Positions 1 through 10,860 are shown, counted from the first letter of the stretch. The stretch: 64,000 bases of DNA from Batillaria attramentaria (GCA_018292915.2 JACVVK020000546.1:85001-149000); one strand, 5' to 3'. Translations and numbers: made by a program. The notes: generated by a model not told the origin, from the letters alone.

Positions 1-144
1 CTAATTGCCAAAACAACAACAAAAACCCCAAAACACCCCAAATCTACCCTACCGATTTTATGCAGTTTTCGGCACGGGTGGAGGGCGAGGAGGTGGGGAA
101 ATGGGGCAGGAGGGTCTTTTTGGTTGATCTAGCAGACATTTAAC

Positions 145-572
145 TTAAAGATCTAAGCTCCCCACAAAAAAGCTATCCGAAATGTGAAAAAAAAAATTAC
201 AGAGTCGATCGTGCAAGCACAGTCAACTCTGTCACAGTTGCAGAGTTTTCAGCGTCCCTGAAACCCCAATAAAAGCCAAGGGCAGCCTGATTTCACAGCT
301 CAGTTTGCGTTTTGACACTGAGCGAGAAAGATCGTGCAGCACTCAACATCCGCTAGACACTGCAGCGATGTGTCTCGCTCACTGACCAAAAGCCAAATAA
401 TGTCACGGCAAACTCGTGCTCCGGTTTTACAAGCGTCCCCGAAGCGCTGAAAACTCTGCAACTGTGACAGAGTTGCCTGGATTATGCACAGTCGAAGGAG
501 TCGCAGTTTAAAAAAAAACGCAATGTTTGCGGGTTTTTTTTTTTTTTGATCAGTGAGATTGCAGACCTTTAA
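145..572. mobile_element. MITE family M2, full-length foldback element
   Basis: Terminal inverted repeats start TTAAAGATCTAAGCTC at 145 and end in the complement of TTAAAGGTCTGCA at 572. Inside, a second inverted pair (about 223-260 and 436-474, core CAGTTGCAGAGTTTTCAGCG) makes the element able to fold back on itself. Partial copies lie at 6602-6702 and 42640-42795. No protein is encoded; a long minus-strand frame across it is a by-product. Confidence 0.7.
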
Positions 573-1055
573 CGTCATCGCGGGCTCAACCGGGACGGAG
601 AACTTTGCCACATGTGTAACGAATGGCCCGGCAAGGGTTCTCGTGACCGTTGCTGAACACGACACTTTGTTGCTGTGTGTACAAAACCACTCTTCCCTCA
701 TTGACCACAGACGTCAGCATGCCGACCGCGCGTGCCCGGGCCCTGACATTAAACCCATGATTAATGATCACGAAGGAACCTCGGAGAGGCCTCACCTGCT
801 TTCGTAATCGCCTTAATGTTCCCTGAAAGGTTTGGGTCTGTAAAGCCTTGAAACGTGTTTCCGTGTCAAAATACCGTCAATTAAAAAAAAAAAAAAAAAA
901 GTAAAACAAAAAGCAAGCAACGTTGTAAAGATGTGGTGATAGAGCACGACACTTGACGCAAAATGTTTCAGCTGATCGATCTAGTTAGATAGAAAAATCC
1001 CCATTCATTCATGGCACCCTTCCACCATACCTTTCGGCTTCGCTCACCACCTATC
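573..1055. other. No confident feature; poly(A) tract
   Basis: A GC-richer stretch (580-800) is open in several frames but none resembles a known protein. An A-tract sits near 882-900. A possible 27-nt minus-strand micro-exon (796-822) is discussed in the findings. Confidence 0.5.
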
Positions 1056-1059
1056 AACC

Positions 1060-1407
1060 GTCACGAACCCTCCGATCGTCGTTCAAGAGGCTTCTCAAAA
1101 TTCCAAAGCACAACTTGAAATCTTCTGGCAAGTGCTCTTTCAGTTTGTCGCACCAACCTTAAGGAACTCCCTGCCTGCGATTCTGAGAAATGCGCCCAAA
1201 CTGTCTGTTTTTTTAAGAGCAGTCTTAAAACGTTACTATTTTGCTGAGCCTTGCAGCAATTTTTTGTGTAATTAGTCAGATTCACCAGTGTAGAAGACGT
1301 CCATCTTTGTAAAATGTTCGTGAATGTCGCTGAGTGGTCGGCGCATTGAGTTCCATTGTAAAGAAATGCGCCCTACAAATATCATTTATTACTATTATTA
1401 CTGTTAT
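1060..1407 (+). pseudogene. Degenerate LINE 3' end (family L-B), RT C-terminus
   Basis: Read across frameshifts, the plus strand gives fragments typical of the C-terminal tail of CR1/L2-like reverse transcriptases: SVCRTNL, then RNSLPAILRNAPKLSV, then FFKSSLKTLLF, with an internal stop and at least two frameshifts. The 3' region ends in a GCGCCCTACAAAT-type motif followed by (ATT)n, as expected of a LINE tail. It is 5'-truncated and inactive. The tail closely resembles that of SINE family S1. Known: LINE proteins of this class end with W/RNSLP...FK..LKT.L. The family assignment below that level is not possible by eye. Confidence 0.7.
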
Positions 1408-1477
1408 TCAGGCCCCCGTAGGGGGGTATCCCTCGTTACTCCAGCCCCCTCCCCCCCCTTCACCCCCCCCCTTCCTG

Positions 1478-1695
1478 TTCGGCCAACCAAATTAAAAATA
1501 ATTCTAAATTCCGGAACTTCAATAGCTGAGCTGACCCACTGCACAACCTGAAATGAGTTCATGTCCGGTGTGTGAGCAAATGCGTGTGGTTCACGTGCGT
1601 GTGCGTGCTGTGTTCAGCTCTGGGCGCTTTAAGCCAAACAACTGGGAAAAAGCGCCTACATAACCCACACATTATTATCATTATCATTATTATTC
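1478..1695 (+). mobile_element. SINE S1, 3' two-thirds
   Basis: Matches the body and tail of the complete S1 copy at 2979-3404: the AGCTGAGCTGACCC block, the GCGTGTGGTTCACGTG block, the aagcgcct box and an interrupted (ATT)n tail. The tRNA head is missing or replaced by C-rich sequence. Confidence 0.75.
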
Positions 1696-1920
1696 GTCTG
1701 CTTTCAGTATTTGACTGCAATAATATATTCCTGAGTCATTTGCTCTAGAGCAATCTCTTGTTAATGCCACTGTTCATATTCAGCGAGGCGGAAAACCTGA
1801 ATACGCAACTACAGGCTATGCTTTTATACGGAAATGCCTGCCGACCGAGATTTGCCATCAAGTACACAGACCTAAATAGTGCCGTAACCACATCTGCGTT
1901 GTCAAGGGACACGTATTGTT

Positions 1921-2116
1921 CGTGTTGATTGGTTGTAGGAGTAGCGCAACAAAACGCCGCCTAGGAACTGGCTGAGCCCGGTCACGTGACACATGAAAGG
2001 CGGAGGAGGATTGGTTATTACCATCAATATCGTCCCCGAAACACCTGCGCCGGCAATATTTCTGTCAGCAGGCGATAAACAGCGCGGCTGACCAGGGTAT
2101 GTTGTCTGGTAGTGAG
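1921..2116 (+). promoter_or_regulatory. Promoter-like cluster: two inverted CCAAT boxes and GTCACGTGAC
   Basis: ATTGG (inverted CCAAT) occurs at 1928-1932 and 2010-2014, and the palindrome GTCACGTGAC at 1981-1990 matches the USF/TFE-type E-box. The cluster sits just upstream of an ATG in good context followed by a strong splice donor. There is no TATA box. Function is inferred only. Confidence 0.3.
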
Positions 2117-2127
2117 ATGGACCTGAG
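2117..2127 (+). CDS. Possible first coding exon (short), unknown gene
   Basis: ATG in good context (G at -3, G at +4) is followed after 11 nt by CTGAG|GTAAGA, a near-consensus splice donor, leaving phase 2. The upstream promoter-like cluster gives weak support. Only MDL plus two bases are coded, so no product can be named, and no second exon is recognisable. It may be chance. Confidence 0.22.
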
Positions 2128-2238
2128 GTAAGATGACGCACTGCTGGTGGTCACGCCTTCCTGCTGTTACGTAAAGGTTCGTTTAGCAAACTTCGATATT
2201 ACATTACATGGCTGGACACTAGTTTCATCCCGAAGTAA

Positions 2239-2339
<101 letters not shown>

Positions 2340-2714
2340 TAAAAACAAATCCCTTCCGGCTGCCGCAAAACTAAAACAGAAAAACAAATACTTCTTCCCT
2401 GCAACCGCGGCAGCCAAACAATCAAACTTCTCGAAGTATGACATAAAAAAATCCATTGTTAATACTGTTGTGTTTCTCCCAGTGTTTTTAGATTCCGATT
2501 GTCAAAGATAACACGTTTTGCCCCCCGCGTAACCTGTTTTAACGTTTGTTTTGAGTGTTGTAAATTCTGTCATAAACACAAGGCATACATGACAGATCTT
2601 GAATTTCATTAAGAGTTGTTATGACAACCAAGCGGCTTTTTGTGTTTTCCGTGCTAGAGGAGAGGATGGAAAAACAAGAGAATGTGCTTGTATAAGGCAA
2701 TTGTTCATCGTTAC

Positions 2715-2743
2715 GGGGGGGGGGGGGGGGGGGGGGGGGGGGG
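2715..2743. repeat. Poly(G) tract
   Basis: An uninterrupted run of about 29 G. Its length may be unreliable in assembly. Confidence 0.9.
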
Positions 2744-2978
2744 TATCTTCTACTGTATCCGGAAAACAAAACATGTGCCGTGTTACCGTGTCCGTAACGT
2801 GAGAAGAAAGCCTACATACAACAATTATAAAAAGACGGGATCTTTAATGTGGAAAAATGAAACCTTCCTGTGTTGATAGCACAGATTGTACGTTTGTGTG
2901 CGAGCAAGTAGATATGAGAAAATGTTGGTTTGTAAATGATATGTCATGTGCACAAACATATGCACGTAATGATTATGG

Positions 2979-3355
2979 GGCGGTCGGTGGTCTAGTGGTT
3001 AAGAGACTTGTCACCAATGCGAGAGGTGGGGGGTTCGAGTCCCACTCGGGGCAAAGAATTTTTCCTTCTCGTATGTGGCACCGTTCATTCGGGCCGATCG
3101 TCGGGGGTTCTCTCCGGGTACTCCGGCTTCCTCCCCCTCTGCTTTGGAAATTTTCAGCCCACCAAACTTGAAAAATAAATGCAATTTTCAATTCCGAAAT
3201 TTAAATAGCTGAGCTGACCCTTCGCACCACGTGATTGTAATGTGTTTATGTCCAATCTGTGAGAGAATGCGTGTGATTCACGTGAGCGTGCGTGTTGGGT
3301 TCAGTTCGCGGCGCTTTGGGCCGATTCAAGAAATTGGGTAAAGCGCCTATACAAT

Positions 3356-3400
<45 letters not shown>

Positions 3401-3404
3401 GTGC
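2979..3404 (+). mobile_element. SINE S1, full length, tRNA head
   Basis: The head (GGTCTAGTGGTTAAGAG as A-box region; GGTTCGAGTCCCACTCGGGG-like B-box) is tRNA-derived. The middle block reads CCGTTCATTCGGGCCGATCG, and the body has AGCTGAGCTGACCC and CACGTGATTGTAATGTG. It ends TAAAGCGCCTATACAATACT followed by (ATT)n. This is the reference copy; others are at 1478, 11318, 30722, 34637, 48415, 49448, 51587, 55660 and 57784. S1 probably depends on a LINE with a similar tail. Confidence 0.9.
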
Positions 3405-3937
3405 TTCTTTATTTCTGTCTCCCCCCCCCCCCTTCCTGTCCATGATGTTGATTCGGGGGGCATGATCCACATGAACAAAGATGTATATCTGAATGGGATA
3501 AGCTCAGAATTTTCATCCCCAGCATTTCTTGTATTATACGCCTCTCTACTCTTTTTGTATCTAAACAAAATTACCAAAACAACAACAACAGATCATTTGA
3601 TAACCAACGACTTACTAGGAGAAAACTGGACGTCCTGACAATTTCTGCAAACGCAAGTATATCCACAGACTGTTTTCGCGTGAATCTGCTTCAGACACAT
3701 ACACTTCTAGCTCTCCTCGCGATTGTCTGTTTGAAGAGTGAGTGAGTTTTTAAGGCCTAACGCCGCACAAGCAACAAGAACTGATTTGTAGCTCAGTGTG
3801 TCTGCACTACTTGAAAAACAAAACAAAAAAAAATGTAACATTGAACAAATGACGCAAATTTGCCTACGGGGCAGTATAAACCTAGGACATGCAGGAGACG
3901 CTGCACCTTCATGCTAATGTATCGAACTCACGATTAC

Positions 3938-3938
<1 letters not shown>
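3405..3938. other. No confident feature; short poly(C)
   Basis: Contains a 12-13 base C run near 3420 and otherwise AT-rich sequence with no persuasive coding or splice signal. Confidence 0.5.

Positions 3939-4016
<78 letters not shown>
3939..4016. repeat. (CA)n microsatellite
   Basis: About 39 CA units, uninterrupted. Confidence 0.98.
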
Positions 4017-4018
<2 letters not shown>

Positions 4019-4926
4019 AAAAACAAACATCTACGTTATGTCTGTTTGTAGAAACGCATAGTTCTGAAGGATGCTATAAACTGGAAAGGCGCCGTGCAAA
4101 GAGAATACATAGGGACGGGCAAGACAGAATGCAGTATCAATGCTGGTGAACACAGAAAAAAAAAATCGTACAAGGTGACCAGGTTCGGCCACACTGTTCT
4201 CACTAAAGGACACAATCGATTGTACCATTTACTCTGGACAAAGAGACTATTTTCTGCACTGCTGACGAAGACGAAAGCTTTCTTTGCAAAGAAATCGAAA
4301 CGCAGTTTTTAAAGAAGCGCACTTAAACGCAGACAGAGGGCTTTAATTACTTGTGCACTGGAGCAAACTGAACTCGTAATAACAATGTGAATATTTTTTT
4401 ATTTTTATTTTTTTAACATTGTTCTGTGTTTGGATTCGCACGAATTGCTATTTGACATCATGGAAAATGCCAGGGATTCTGCTCAGGTTGAATAAACACG
4501 CCCGCTCAACCCAAATTCTTGGGTTTTTTTTTTTTTTTTTTTTTTTTTGGGGGGGGGGGGGATCTTTTGAATCCTCAAGACAGATCCGAAAAATCTTGTA
4601 AAATATGCATACAGCATATTAAAGGAACCAGATGCAAGCTGACTGCGGGGGAGAAAATATCACTTTGGAAGCTATTACTCCGCTTGCGAAAGAACTGATA
4701 CTTCATTTCCACATCGCGACCGTTTTTATGCGAGGTTGTAATTACTGGACTCCTTCTGAATTGTTGGACTCCTCTTTTAAACATACATTTTCAGTCTCCC
4801 CGCCCCCCCCCCCTTCTTCTATGTAGCATGCAGAGCTTTCAACTGCGCAATAAGCATGGTCCCATGAAACGGGCTTTTTCTCCGTGTTTACTGAGCCAAC
4901 TGATGTTAAGGAACAGTTTCGCTACT
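4017..4926. other. No confident feature; poly(T)-poly(G) junction
   Basis: A T-run followed directly by a G-run lies at about 4515-4561. Short open frames in this stretch resemble nothing known. Confidence 0.5.
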
Positions 4927-5070
4927 GAGTGCGCCTGTGCGCTCGAAATACTCTATCTGAAGGATGTGTACAGCTGTTGCTGCGATACAATGTTGTTTAC
5001 ACTTTGCCCGAGCGGTCGAACATTCAAATTCTACACTGTCCGTTCAATGTGTTCGCCGCGTCACTGAGTG
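4927..5070 (-). repeat. Dispersed repeat D1, fragment
   Basis: Complement of the right part of D1 (compare 14748-15090 and 63177-63510): it shares GCGCTCGAAATACTCTATCT-like, GTTTACACTTTG and GAACATTCAAATTCTAC blocks. Confidence 0.7.
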
Positions 5071-5079
5071 CGTTTCTGG

Positions 5080-5347
5080 TGGCTCATCATTTGTGTGATG
5101 CAACACACCACGTGCACAGCGCAAAGCTCATCATTCGTGTGATGCAACACACCACGTGCACAGCGCAAAGCTCATCATTCGTGTGATGCAACACACCACG
5201 TGCACAGCGCAAAGCTCATCATTTGTGTGATGCAACACACCACGTGCACAGCGCAAAGCTCATCATTTGTGTGATACTACACACCACGTACACAGCGCAA
5301 AGCTCATCATTTGTGTGATGCAACACACCACGTGCACAGCGCAAAAC
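5080..5347. repeat. 44-bp tandem minisatellite, about 6 copies
   Basis: The unit carries GCTCATCATT, GTGTGATGC, AACACACCACGTGCACAGCG and ends CAAA. Copies are nearly identical (T/C and TGC/TACT changes only), so expansion is recent. Each unit contains a CACGTG E-box core. Confidence 0.95.
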
Positions 5348-5370
5348 AATCTGTGAGCGTAACAATCATT

Positions 5371-5862
5371 CCGGCCCCCGTAGTGTAGTGGTTAGCACTT
5401 CGGACTATGGACCGGGAGACCCGGGTTCGAGTCCCAGCCGAGGCAAGCGGGATTTTTCCTACCTAGGTACGCTCCAACCCAGAGCGGGTGTGCTATGGGC
5501 CCAATGGGGAGGCTGTTGTCACACAGCCGAGCTTCATCCACTTCACGGGTGCGACTTTAGGGGTGTTTCCCTTGCTATGACACGTCTTATGATGTGGATG
5601 ATTACACGGTCGGCACCGCAGGTGCCGTAGTTCCCGGGCCTGGTTAATGCCGGGATATTTAAGACGGGAAGCGTGGAATGCATCCCTGTCCCGCAGTCCC
5701 AAACTACACGGACCTCCATAGCATCATCTTACCATCATCCTCATCTCCATCACAATGTATAATAAAAATTGCCCCAGCTTCCGAGCCCTCCGTGGATTCC
5801 ACCCATTACCAGGTAGGAACACCACTGGAGCCGGCAAAGAGTTGTGGCAGAAAAAAAAAAAA
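5371..5862 (+). mobile_element. SINE S3, full length (about 490 bp)
   Basis: tRNA-derived head (GTAGTGTAGTGGTTAGCAC; B-box GGGTTCGAGTCCC), a long unique body (GGGCCCAATGGGGAGGCTGT, TCTTATGATGTGGATGATTA, GGCACCGCAGGTGCCGTAGT) and a poly(A) end. Flanked by a short target-site duplication AATCATTC. Other copies: 16086, 28735, 37662 (all minus) and 48691 (plus). Confidence 0.9.
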
Positions 5863-6138
5863 TCATTCAAGATTGCGCATTCAAGACTTGTGCTAAATTT
5901 CAACCTCACCTGAACTTACAGTTCGTTTCTACAACCGACGGCGGAAAATCTGACAACAACAACAACAACAACAACAACCCCAAAAAAACTTTAAGGTAGA
6001 TGATTTGTACGTCGTTCTGTGGATTTTGAACAACTACCTTACGAAAAGGCTTCTTGGTTTGTTGTTTGTTTGTCAGAGTTTGACACAACATTGTATTCAA
6101 TGGGCTGTAACACCACACATGATGTGTTCGTGAAAAGG

Positions 6139-6309
6139 GTAGCTGGGGTGGTCGAATGGTAGAGCGTTGGACTTCTAATGCTCGGGTCGTGAGTTCGATC
6201 CCCGCTGGGGCCAAATATTTGCGCTGGTTTTTTCATCGTTACCCCGTCTTTGATATCACCCTATGTGGTGGAAAAGGACGTTAAACCCCCAAACACCCAC
6301 CCACCCACC
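6139..6309 (+). mobile_element. SINE S2, full length, with target-site duplication
   Basis: A short SINE whose first half is tRNA-like (GGTCGAATGGTAGAGCGTTG; B-box GTGAGTTCGATCCC). The second half reads TTGCC/TACCCCGTCTTTGATATC then GTGGTGGAAAAGGACGTTAA and ends in (CACC)n. A direct repeat TGTTCGTGAAAAGGG / TGTTCGTGAAAGGG flanks it exactly, showing retrotransposition. Confidence 0.93.
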
Positions 6310-6601
6310 CTGTTCGTGAAAGGGGAACCCAGTAATTACAGAGGGAGGGACTCCAAGAACATTAAAAGTATTGGACCATCGATATTGTATCGAACAATAT
6401 AGTTATGTTTCATGTTATCAGTGATGCGGCATTGTTACGGCAACACTGGCGACTATAGAAAGCAGTGAAAAATGTCAATTTAGGCTGGTTTCACTTACGC
6501 CGAGAAGAAACAGAAAGACAGAGGGTACTGGCTGCTATAAAATATAATTAGTCGGTCACAAATTTCTCTGCAATAGGTCTACAAAAGTGGCTCCATAACT
6601 C

Positions 6602-6702
6602 TTAAAGATCTAAGCTCCCGACAAAAAGCTTTCCGAAGTGTGAACAAATTTTACAGAGTCGACCGTGCAAGCACAGTCAACTTTGTCACGGTTGCAGAGT
6701 TC
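6602..6702 (+). mobile_element. MITE M2, left-arm fragment
   Basis: Matches the left 100 bp of the element at 145-572, beginning TTAAAGATCTAAGCTCCC and ending near GGTTGCAGAGTT. Confidence 0.75.
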
Positions 6703-6815
6703 ACACAGTGACCAGAAATCGCGACAAAACCGTGCCGAAAAACTGCCCCCACTTCCTGTCGGGGTCCGAGCCCGCTAAATGATGACTTGTCAAAAAGAAC
6801 AAACCACTGCACACC

Positions 6816-6898
6816 AACAGAAGCCACTTCAAGCCACTATTACGCAAGGCGTGGGACCGCTGCAGATTGTGCAACAGTGGCTTGAAGTGGCTTTTGTT
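6816..6898. repeat. 23-bp stem hairpin with 37-nt loop
   Basis: The left arm 6816-6838 (core AGCCACTTCAAGCCACT) is the reverse complement of 6876-6898 with a single mismatch. RNA from either strand could fold into a miRNA-precursor-sized stem-loop; no evidence of expression can be seen. Confidence 0.8.
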
Positions 6899-6902
6899 CT
6901 TC

Positions 6903-7635
6903 TGAAGTGGATCCTAGCGATATGAAGGTTTCAAGTAAAATTGCGATCTAAGAAATAAAAAGTTATCGCCGTAAAAAACGTTGCCGACTGAACGACAAGG
7001 TACAAGATATTTCATTCCCGTGGCCCCTTGTGGGTATGGAGGATATCAGAGAAAAGTACAAGCGGTAGATGCATGCAAACAAAATAATCAGAAGACAACA
7101 GCATAATGTATCAAGGACAAGAGTCTATAAATCCAGCTGATAACATCACACGACTATGTACACAAAGATGCCGAAGATACTGAATCCAAACGCACCAGTC
7201 CTTCCCACCGCCTATCTGTATAGATCTACATGTGCCGCATCTAGACAGGCGAAGAAGACATTTCAACTCTGGTCGACACATTCGTCTCCATTAGTGCGGA
7301 TGCGGCCACCCGCACCGGAATCGCGATTGGAAATTTTCCCTCTTCCCTCCAGTCGTCCGGCTGCGCAATTTTGCCTCATTTCCCCGGAGGGTTTTTGAGC
7401 GGCTGAAGAAATTACCGATCGGTTTAAGAAAATTACCGCCGAATGAAGCACACGTTTGAAAAGTCCCCCTTCGGCGGGTCGCGAGCTGAGGGGACTATTG
7501 CCGCTTGCTATGACGATGTGGAGGGTGCTTCTGCCATTATGGCGAGGGGGGAATAACCTATCTGATGGTTCTTTGTCGAGGGAGGTCGATGTTCGTACAT
7601 GAGTGTATCAGTCGCTGGTAAAGTAATTGACGGGT

Positions 7636-7637
<2 letters not shown>
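6903..7637. other. No confident feature
   Basis: Mixed-composition sequence. Open frames of 60-80 codons around 7150-7450 occur on both strands without family motifs or convincing splice sites. Confidence 0.45.

Positions 7638-7703
<66 letters not shown>
7638..7703. repeat. (GA)n microsatellite
   Basis: About 33 GA units. Confidence 0.97.
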
Positions 7704-7707
<4 letters not shown>

Positions 7708-7859
7708 TGAAATTGAAATAAATTTATTTGAAAACGGTGGAAGTTTTGGTCTTGCAACCAATTTTCAAACTTGTCGTTTTGAAAAACAAATAAATAAACA
7801 AAAAAAGCCAAAATGATCGAACATACTTGAAACTGGAACATGAAACTTCACAGAGAGAA

Positions 7860-7883
7860 AGAGGGCGAGCGAGCGAGCGAGCT

Positions 7884-7948
<65 letters not shown>
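7860..7948. repeat. (GAGC)n then (GA)n microsatellite
   Basis: A short GAGC run at about 7865-7890 passes into about 30 GA units, directly abutting a D6 repeat. Confidence 0.95.
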
Positions 7949-7949
<1 letters not shown>

Positions 7950-8215
7950 GAAATAAAATGACACTTATTTTCCACGGATAAAAAGATATTGATACACAGG
8001 CCTGTCTTCAGCCTTGTCCTTGCTAAACTAAGAAAGCCACACTTGTAACTTCACACGCACGCTTATCTGCATGGAACTCGAGAGAGATGAAATGAAATGA
8101 AATGAACTGAAATGAAACTTTACTTTCCAAAGATAAAAAGTTACAGGTACAAAGACCTATCTTCTGTCTTGACCATGCTGAAGTCGGAAAACTCAACTTT
8201 GCTTATACTTGTTAA
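7948..8215 (+). repeat. Dispersed repeat D6, two tandem copies
   Basis: Two related blocks (7948-8045 and 8085-8215) share AATGAAACTTTACTTTCCAA, GATAAAAAG, CAAAGACCT and GTCTTC.GTCTTG.CC.TGCT. Each follows a GA-type run, as does a third copy at 37073-37185, so the microsatellite appears to be part of the repeat. Confidence 0.7.
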
Positions 8216-8499
8216 CGCCCTGTGAACGATATATTTTTTTTTTTGCCTTGTGCACGTTCAATGTTCCTTAAATACTTTTTGTAATGTCCTGCAGATTTTT
8301 TGAAAAAAAATCTTTATTCTTCAAAATGTGACTTGATATGACATGTAAACCTGATCAGAATGTCTTGCCAAAGAAAAGGTTGCACGCACGCCAAAGGGGG
8401 AAAAACCAAAAGAAAAACCAGTTTATTTTCTTCGACGTATACACAATCCGCCTACTTACTGTCGTCTCAGTATCGAACGGAAAGGTCACACGTGTATAA

Positions 8500-8772
8500 T
8501 TATAGCTCTCTCTCTCTCCCTCTCTCTCTCTCTCTCTCGTCTTGAGTCTCTCTCCGTCTCTTACTATCCTTCTGTCTGTCTGTCTCTCCCCGTCTCTCTC
8601 TATCTCTCTCTCTCTCTCTAACGCTGTCTCTCTGTCTCTCTCTCAGGCATTGAGTGTCCCCCCCCCCCCCTATCTGTCTGTCTGCCTGTCTGTCTGTCTG
8701 TCTGTCTGTATCTCTCTTCCCGTCTCTCTCTGTCTCTCTCTCTCAGGCATTGAGTGTCCTCCCGCCTTATCT

Positions 8773-8855
<83 letters not shown>

Positions 8856-9088
8856 TCTCTCTCTCTCTCTCTCAGGCATTCTCAGGCACTGAATGTTGCA
8901 AGAGCATTCCTGCTAGACTATAAGCCAGACCTCAGATTTCCCAGGAAAAGCTACCCCCCCCCCCCCCCCACCTCTCTCTCTGACTCTCAGGCATTGAATG
9001 TCGCAAGAGCATTCCTGCTAGACTATAAGCCAGATCTCAGATTTCCCAAGAAAAGCTACCCCCCCACCACCACCACTTTGCCTCACTC

Positions 9089-9140
<52 letters not shown>

Positions 9141-9470
9141 TCCCCCCCCTCTCTCTCTCTCTCTCTCTGACTCTCAGGCATTGAATGTCGGAAGAGTATT
9201 CCTGCTAGACTATAAGCCAGATCTCAGATTTCCCAGGAAAAGCTAGCACCTCCCTCTCTGGCTGTCTGTCTCTCAATCAGGCAATGAATGTTGCAAAAGT
9301 ATTCGCAACACACCGATCCACCATAAGCAAGATCTAAGATGTCCCTCCCGCCCCCCCCCCCCTCTCTCTCTCTCTGGTATTGAATGTCACAAGGGTATTC
9401 CTTAACACACCACTAGACCAGACTGTAAGCAAGACCTCCGATTTCCCAGGAAAAGAAAGTCAGTTATCCT
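8500..9470. repeat. Compound (CT)n/(GT)n array with 75-bp embedded repeat
   Basis: CT-, CTGT-, GT- and C-runs alternate with about five copies of a 70-80 bp unit starting CTCAGGCATTGAATGTCGCA (8870, 8985, 9170, with diverged ones at about 9270 and 9378). A long plus-strand frame runs through, but it consists mostly of microsatellite, so I do not call it a gene. Confidence 0.9.
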
Positions 9471-10350
9471 GACTGCGCGACAGAAGATGAAACATACATG
9501 CAGTTGCTATGTTCCGTAGATTTCTCTGTGTATTCAGACTGTTACTGCACTCCAGAACTGCGACACACCGAAGAAAATGCCACTTTCGAAGCTGTGACCG
9601 AATAAACTGATGCATCACTTGGACCCGGAAGACATAATCAAGCAGTAAAATCTAAAAACTAAAAAACAACAACAACAACAAAATAACGCCTTAAAGAAAA
9701 CAAGAGTTCTTTAAAAAGGGACAACAGAGCCCCCCCCTCCCGCCCCCCGCAAAACCCAACAACAAGCAAACAAACAAAAACAACCAACCAACAAACCAAC
9801 AACATCAACAACAACAACAAAAAAACAAAGAATAAAGAAGAAGAGGAAGAAGAAAAATGACTAAAACGCTAGGCAAAGTTCACCAGAGGAAATATTAAAA
9901 CCCCAACCGAAAGTAACAAGCAGCGTGGAAGGCCACTCAGTAGATCACCAACATCTACAGCAATCTGTTTCTACGCGATTGACACGCTATCGACTCCCCG
10001 AGGGGGCTGTGTTTTGACGTGCACCGCAACCTCCAAATCAGAAGCCAGACAGATGGAGCAAGCCAAACCGTGTCGATTGGGGAATATTTGATTTCGGGAA
10101 ATGATAGTCCTCGGCGTGTTCCGGACATAACTTGTTCTCCAGCTCGGTATATCTGGCCCGTGCTGGACGTCCGTCGTCGTGGTGTGAAGGCGACTGGAAA
10201 ATTCATTTACGGATATTGGGCTTGTCCGAAGCCCGTGCCAGACAAGGCCGCGGTCACTCGGAACGCCTGTCTGGTCGTTTGGTCATTTTGTGGTGAGTAG
10301 TTCTGCGGGCGGATACCTGTTGTTGTCCCTGGCGGACAAAGTGCCAAAAG
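9471..10350. other. No confident gene; A-rich then GC-richer open stretch
   Basis: 9600-9950 is CAA/A-rich. From about 9990 to 10290 a plus-strand frame stays open and ends at TTTTGTG|GTGAGTAG, a plausible donor, but it has no ATG and no recognisable domain. Confidence 0.35.
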
Positions 10351-10860
10351 TTAGACCCCCCCCCCCCCCGCTCCCCCTACCGCCGAAGCTCCACCTCTAC
10401 TCCCCCCCCCCCCCCCCGAGACGTACACATCTCCGGACCCCCATTCCAACCCCATCACCCACCTCTTTCCCCGCTATCGTTCAAGAGACCCCCCCCCCCC
10501 CTTAATTCCCAGGGGTTAGTTCATAGCCTGACAGCTTCTATCTTTTGATATGTTACATTCTCACACTTAAGAGCTCGTTCTCTTGCACTTTAAAGGGAAA
10601 AGAAAAAGAAATATAAGAAAGGGAGAAAGAGTAAGAAAGAAGACAAACAGAAGAAATGCAGGATTGGAAAAAAACAAAAACAAAAACAAAACCCGATGAG
10701 ACATATTAAAAAGAAAAGGTAAACAAAAGCCCCCCTCCCCCCAGTCAAAGAACAAATATATAAACAACAACAACAACCCCCAAACCCCAAAACAACAACA
10801 ACAAAAAAACCCAAAACCCCAGAAGTCCAAAACCAAGAGACACGACAAAAACGTGCATAG
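10351..10860. repeat. Low-complexity C-runs then A-rich tract
   Basis: Four C-runs of 10-14 bases (10358-10500) are followed by A-rich sequence with CAACAA runs. The hydrophobic minus-strand frames are artefacts of this composition. Confidence 0.85.

Noticed and set aside
5080..5347. CRISPR-like array
   Set aside because: The 44-bp units are direct head-to-tail repeats without unique spacers, in an animal genome.
5388..5455. Possible free-standing tRNA genes at SINE heads
   Set aside because: The A- and B-box words are always followed by the same SINE bodies and the cloverleafs are imperfect, so they are SINE promoters, not tRNA genes.
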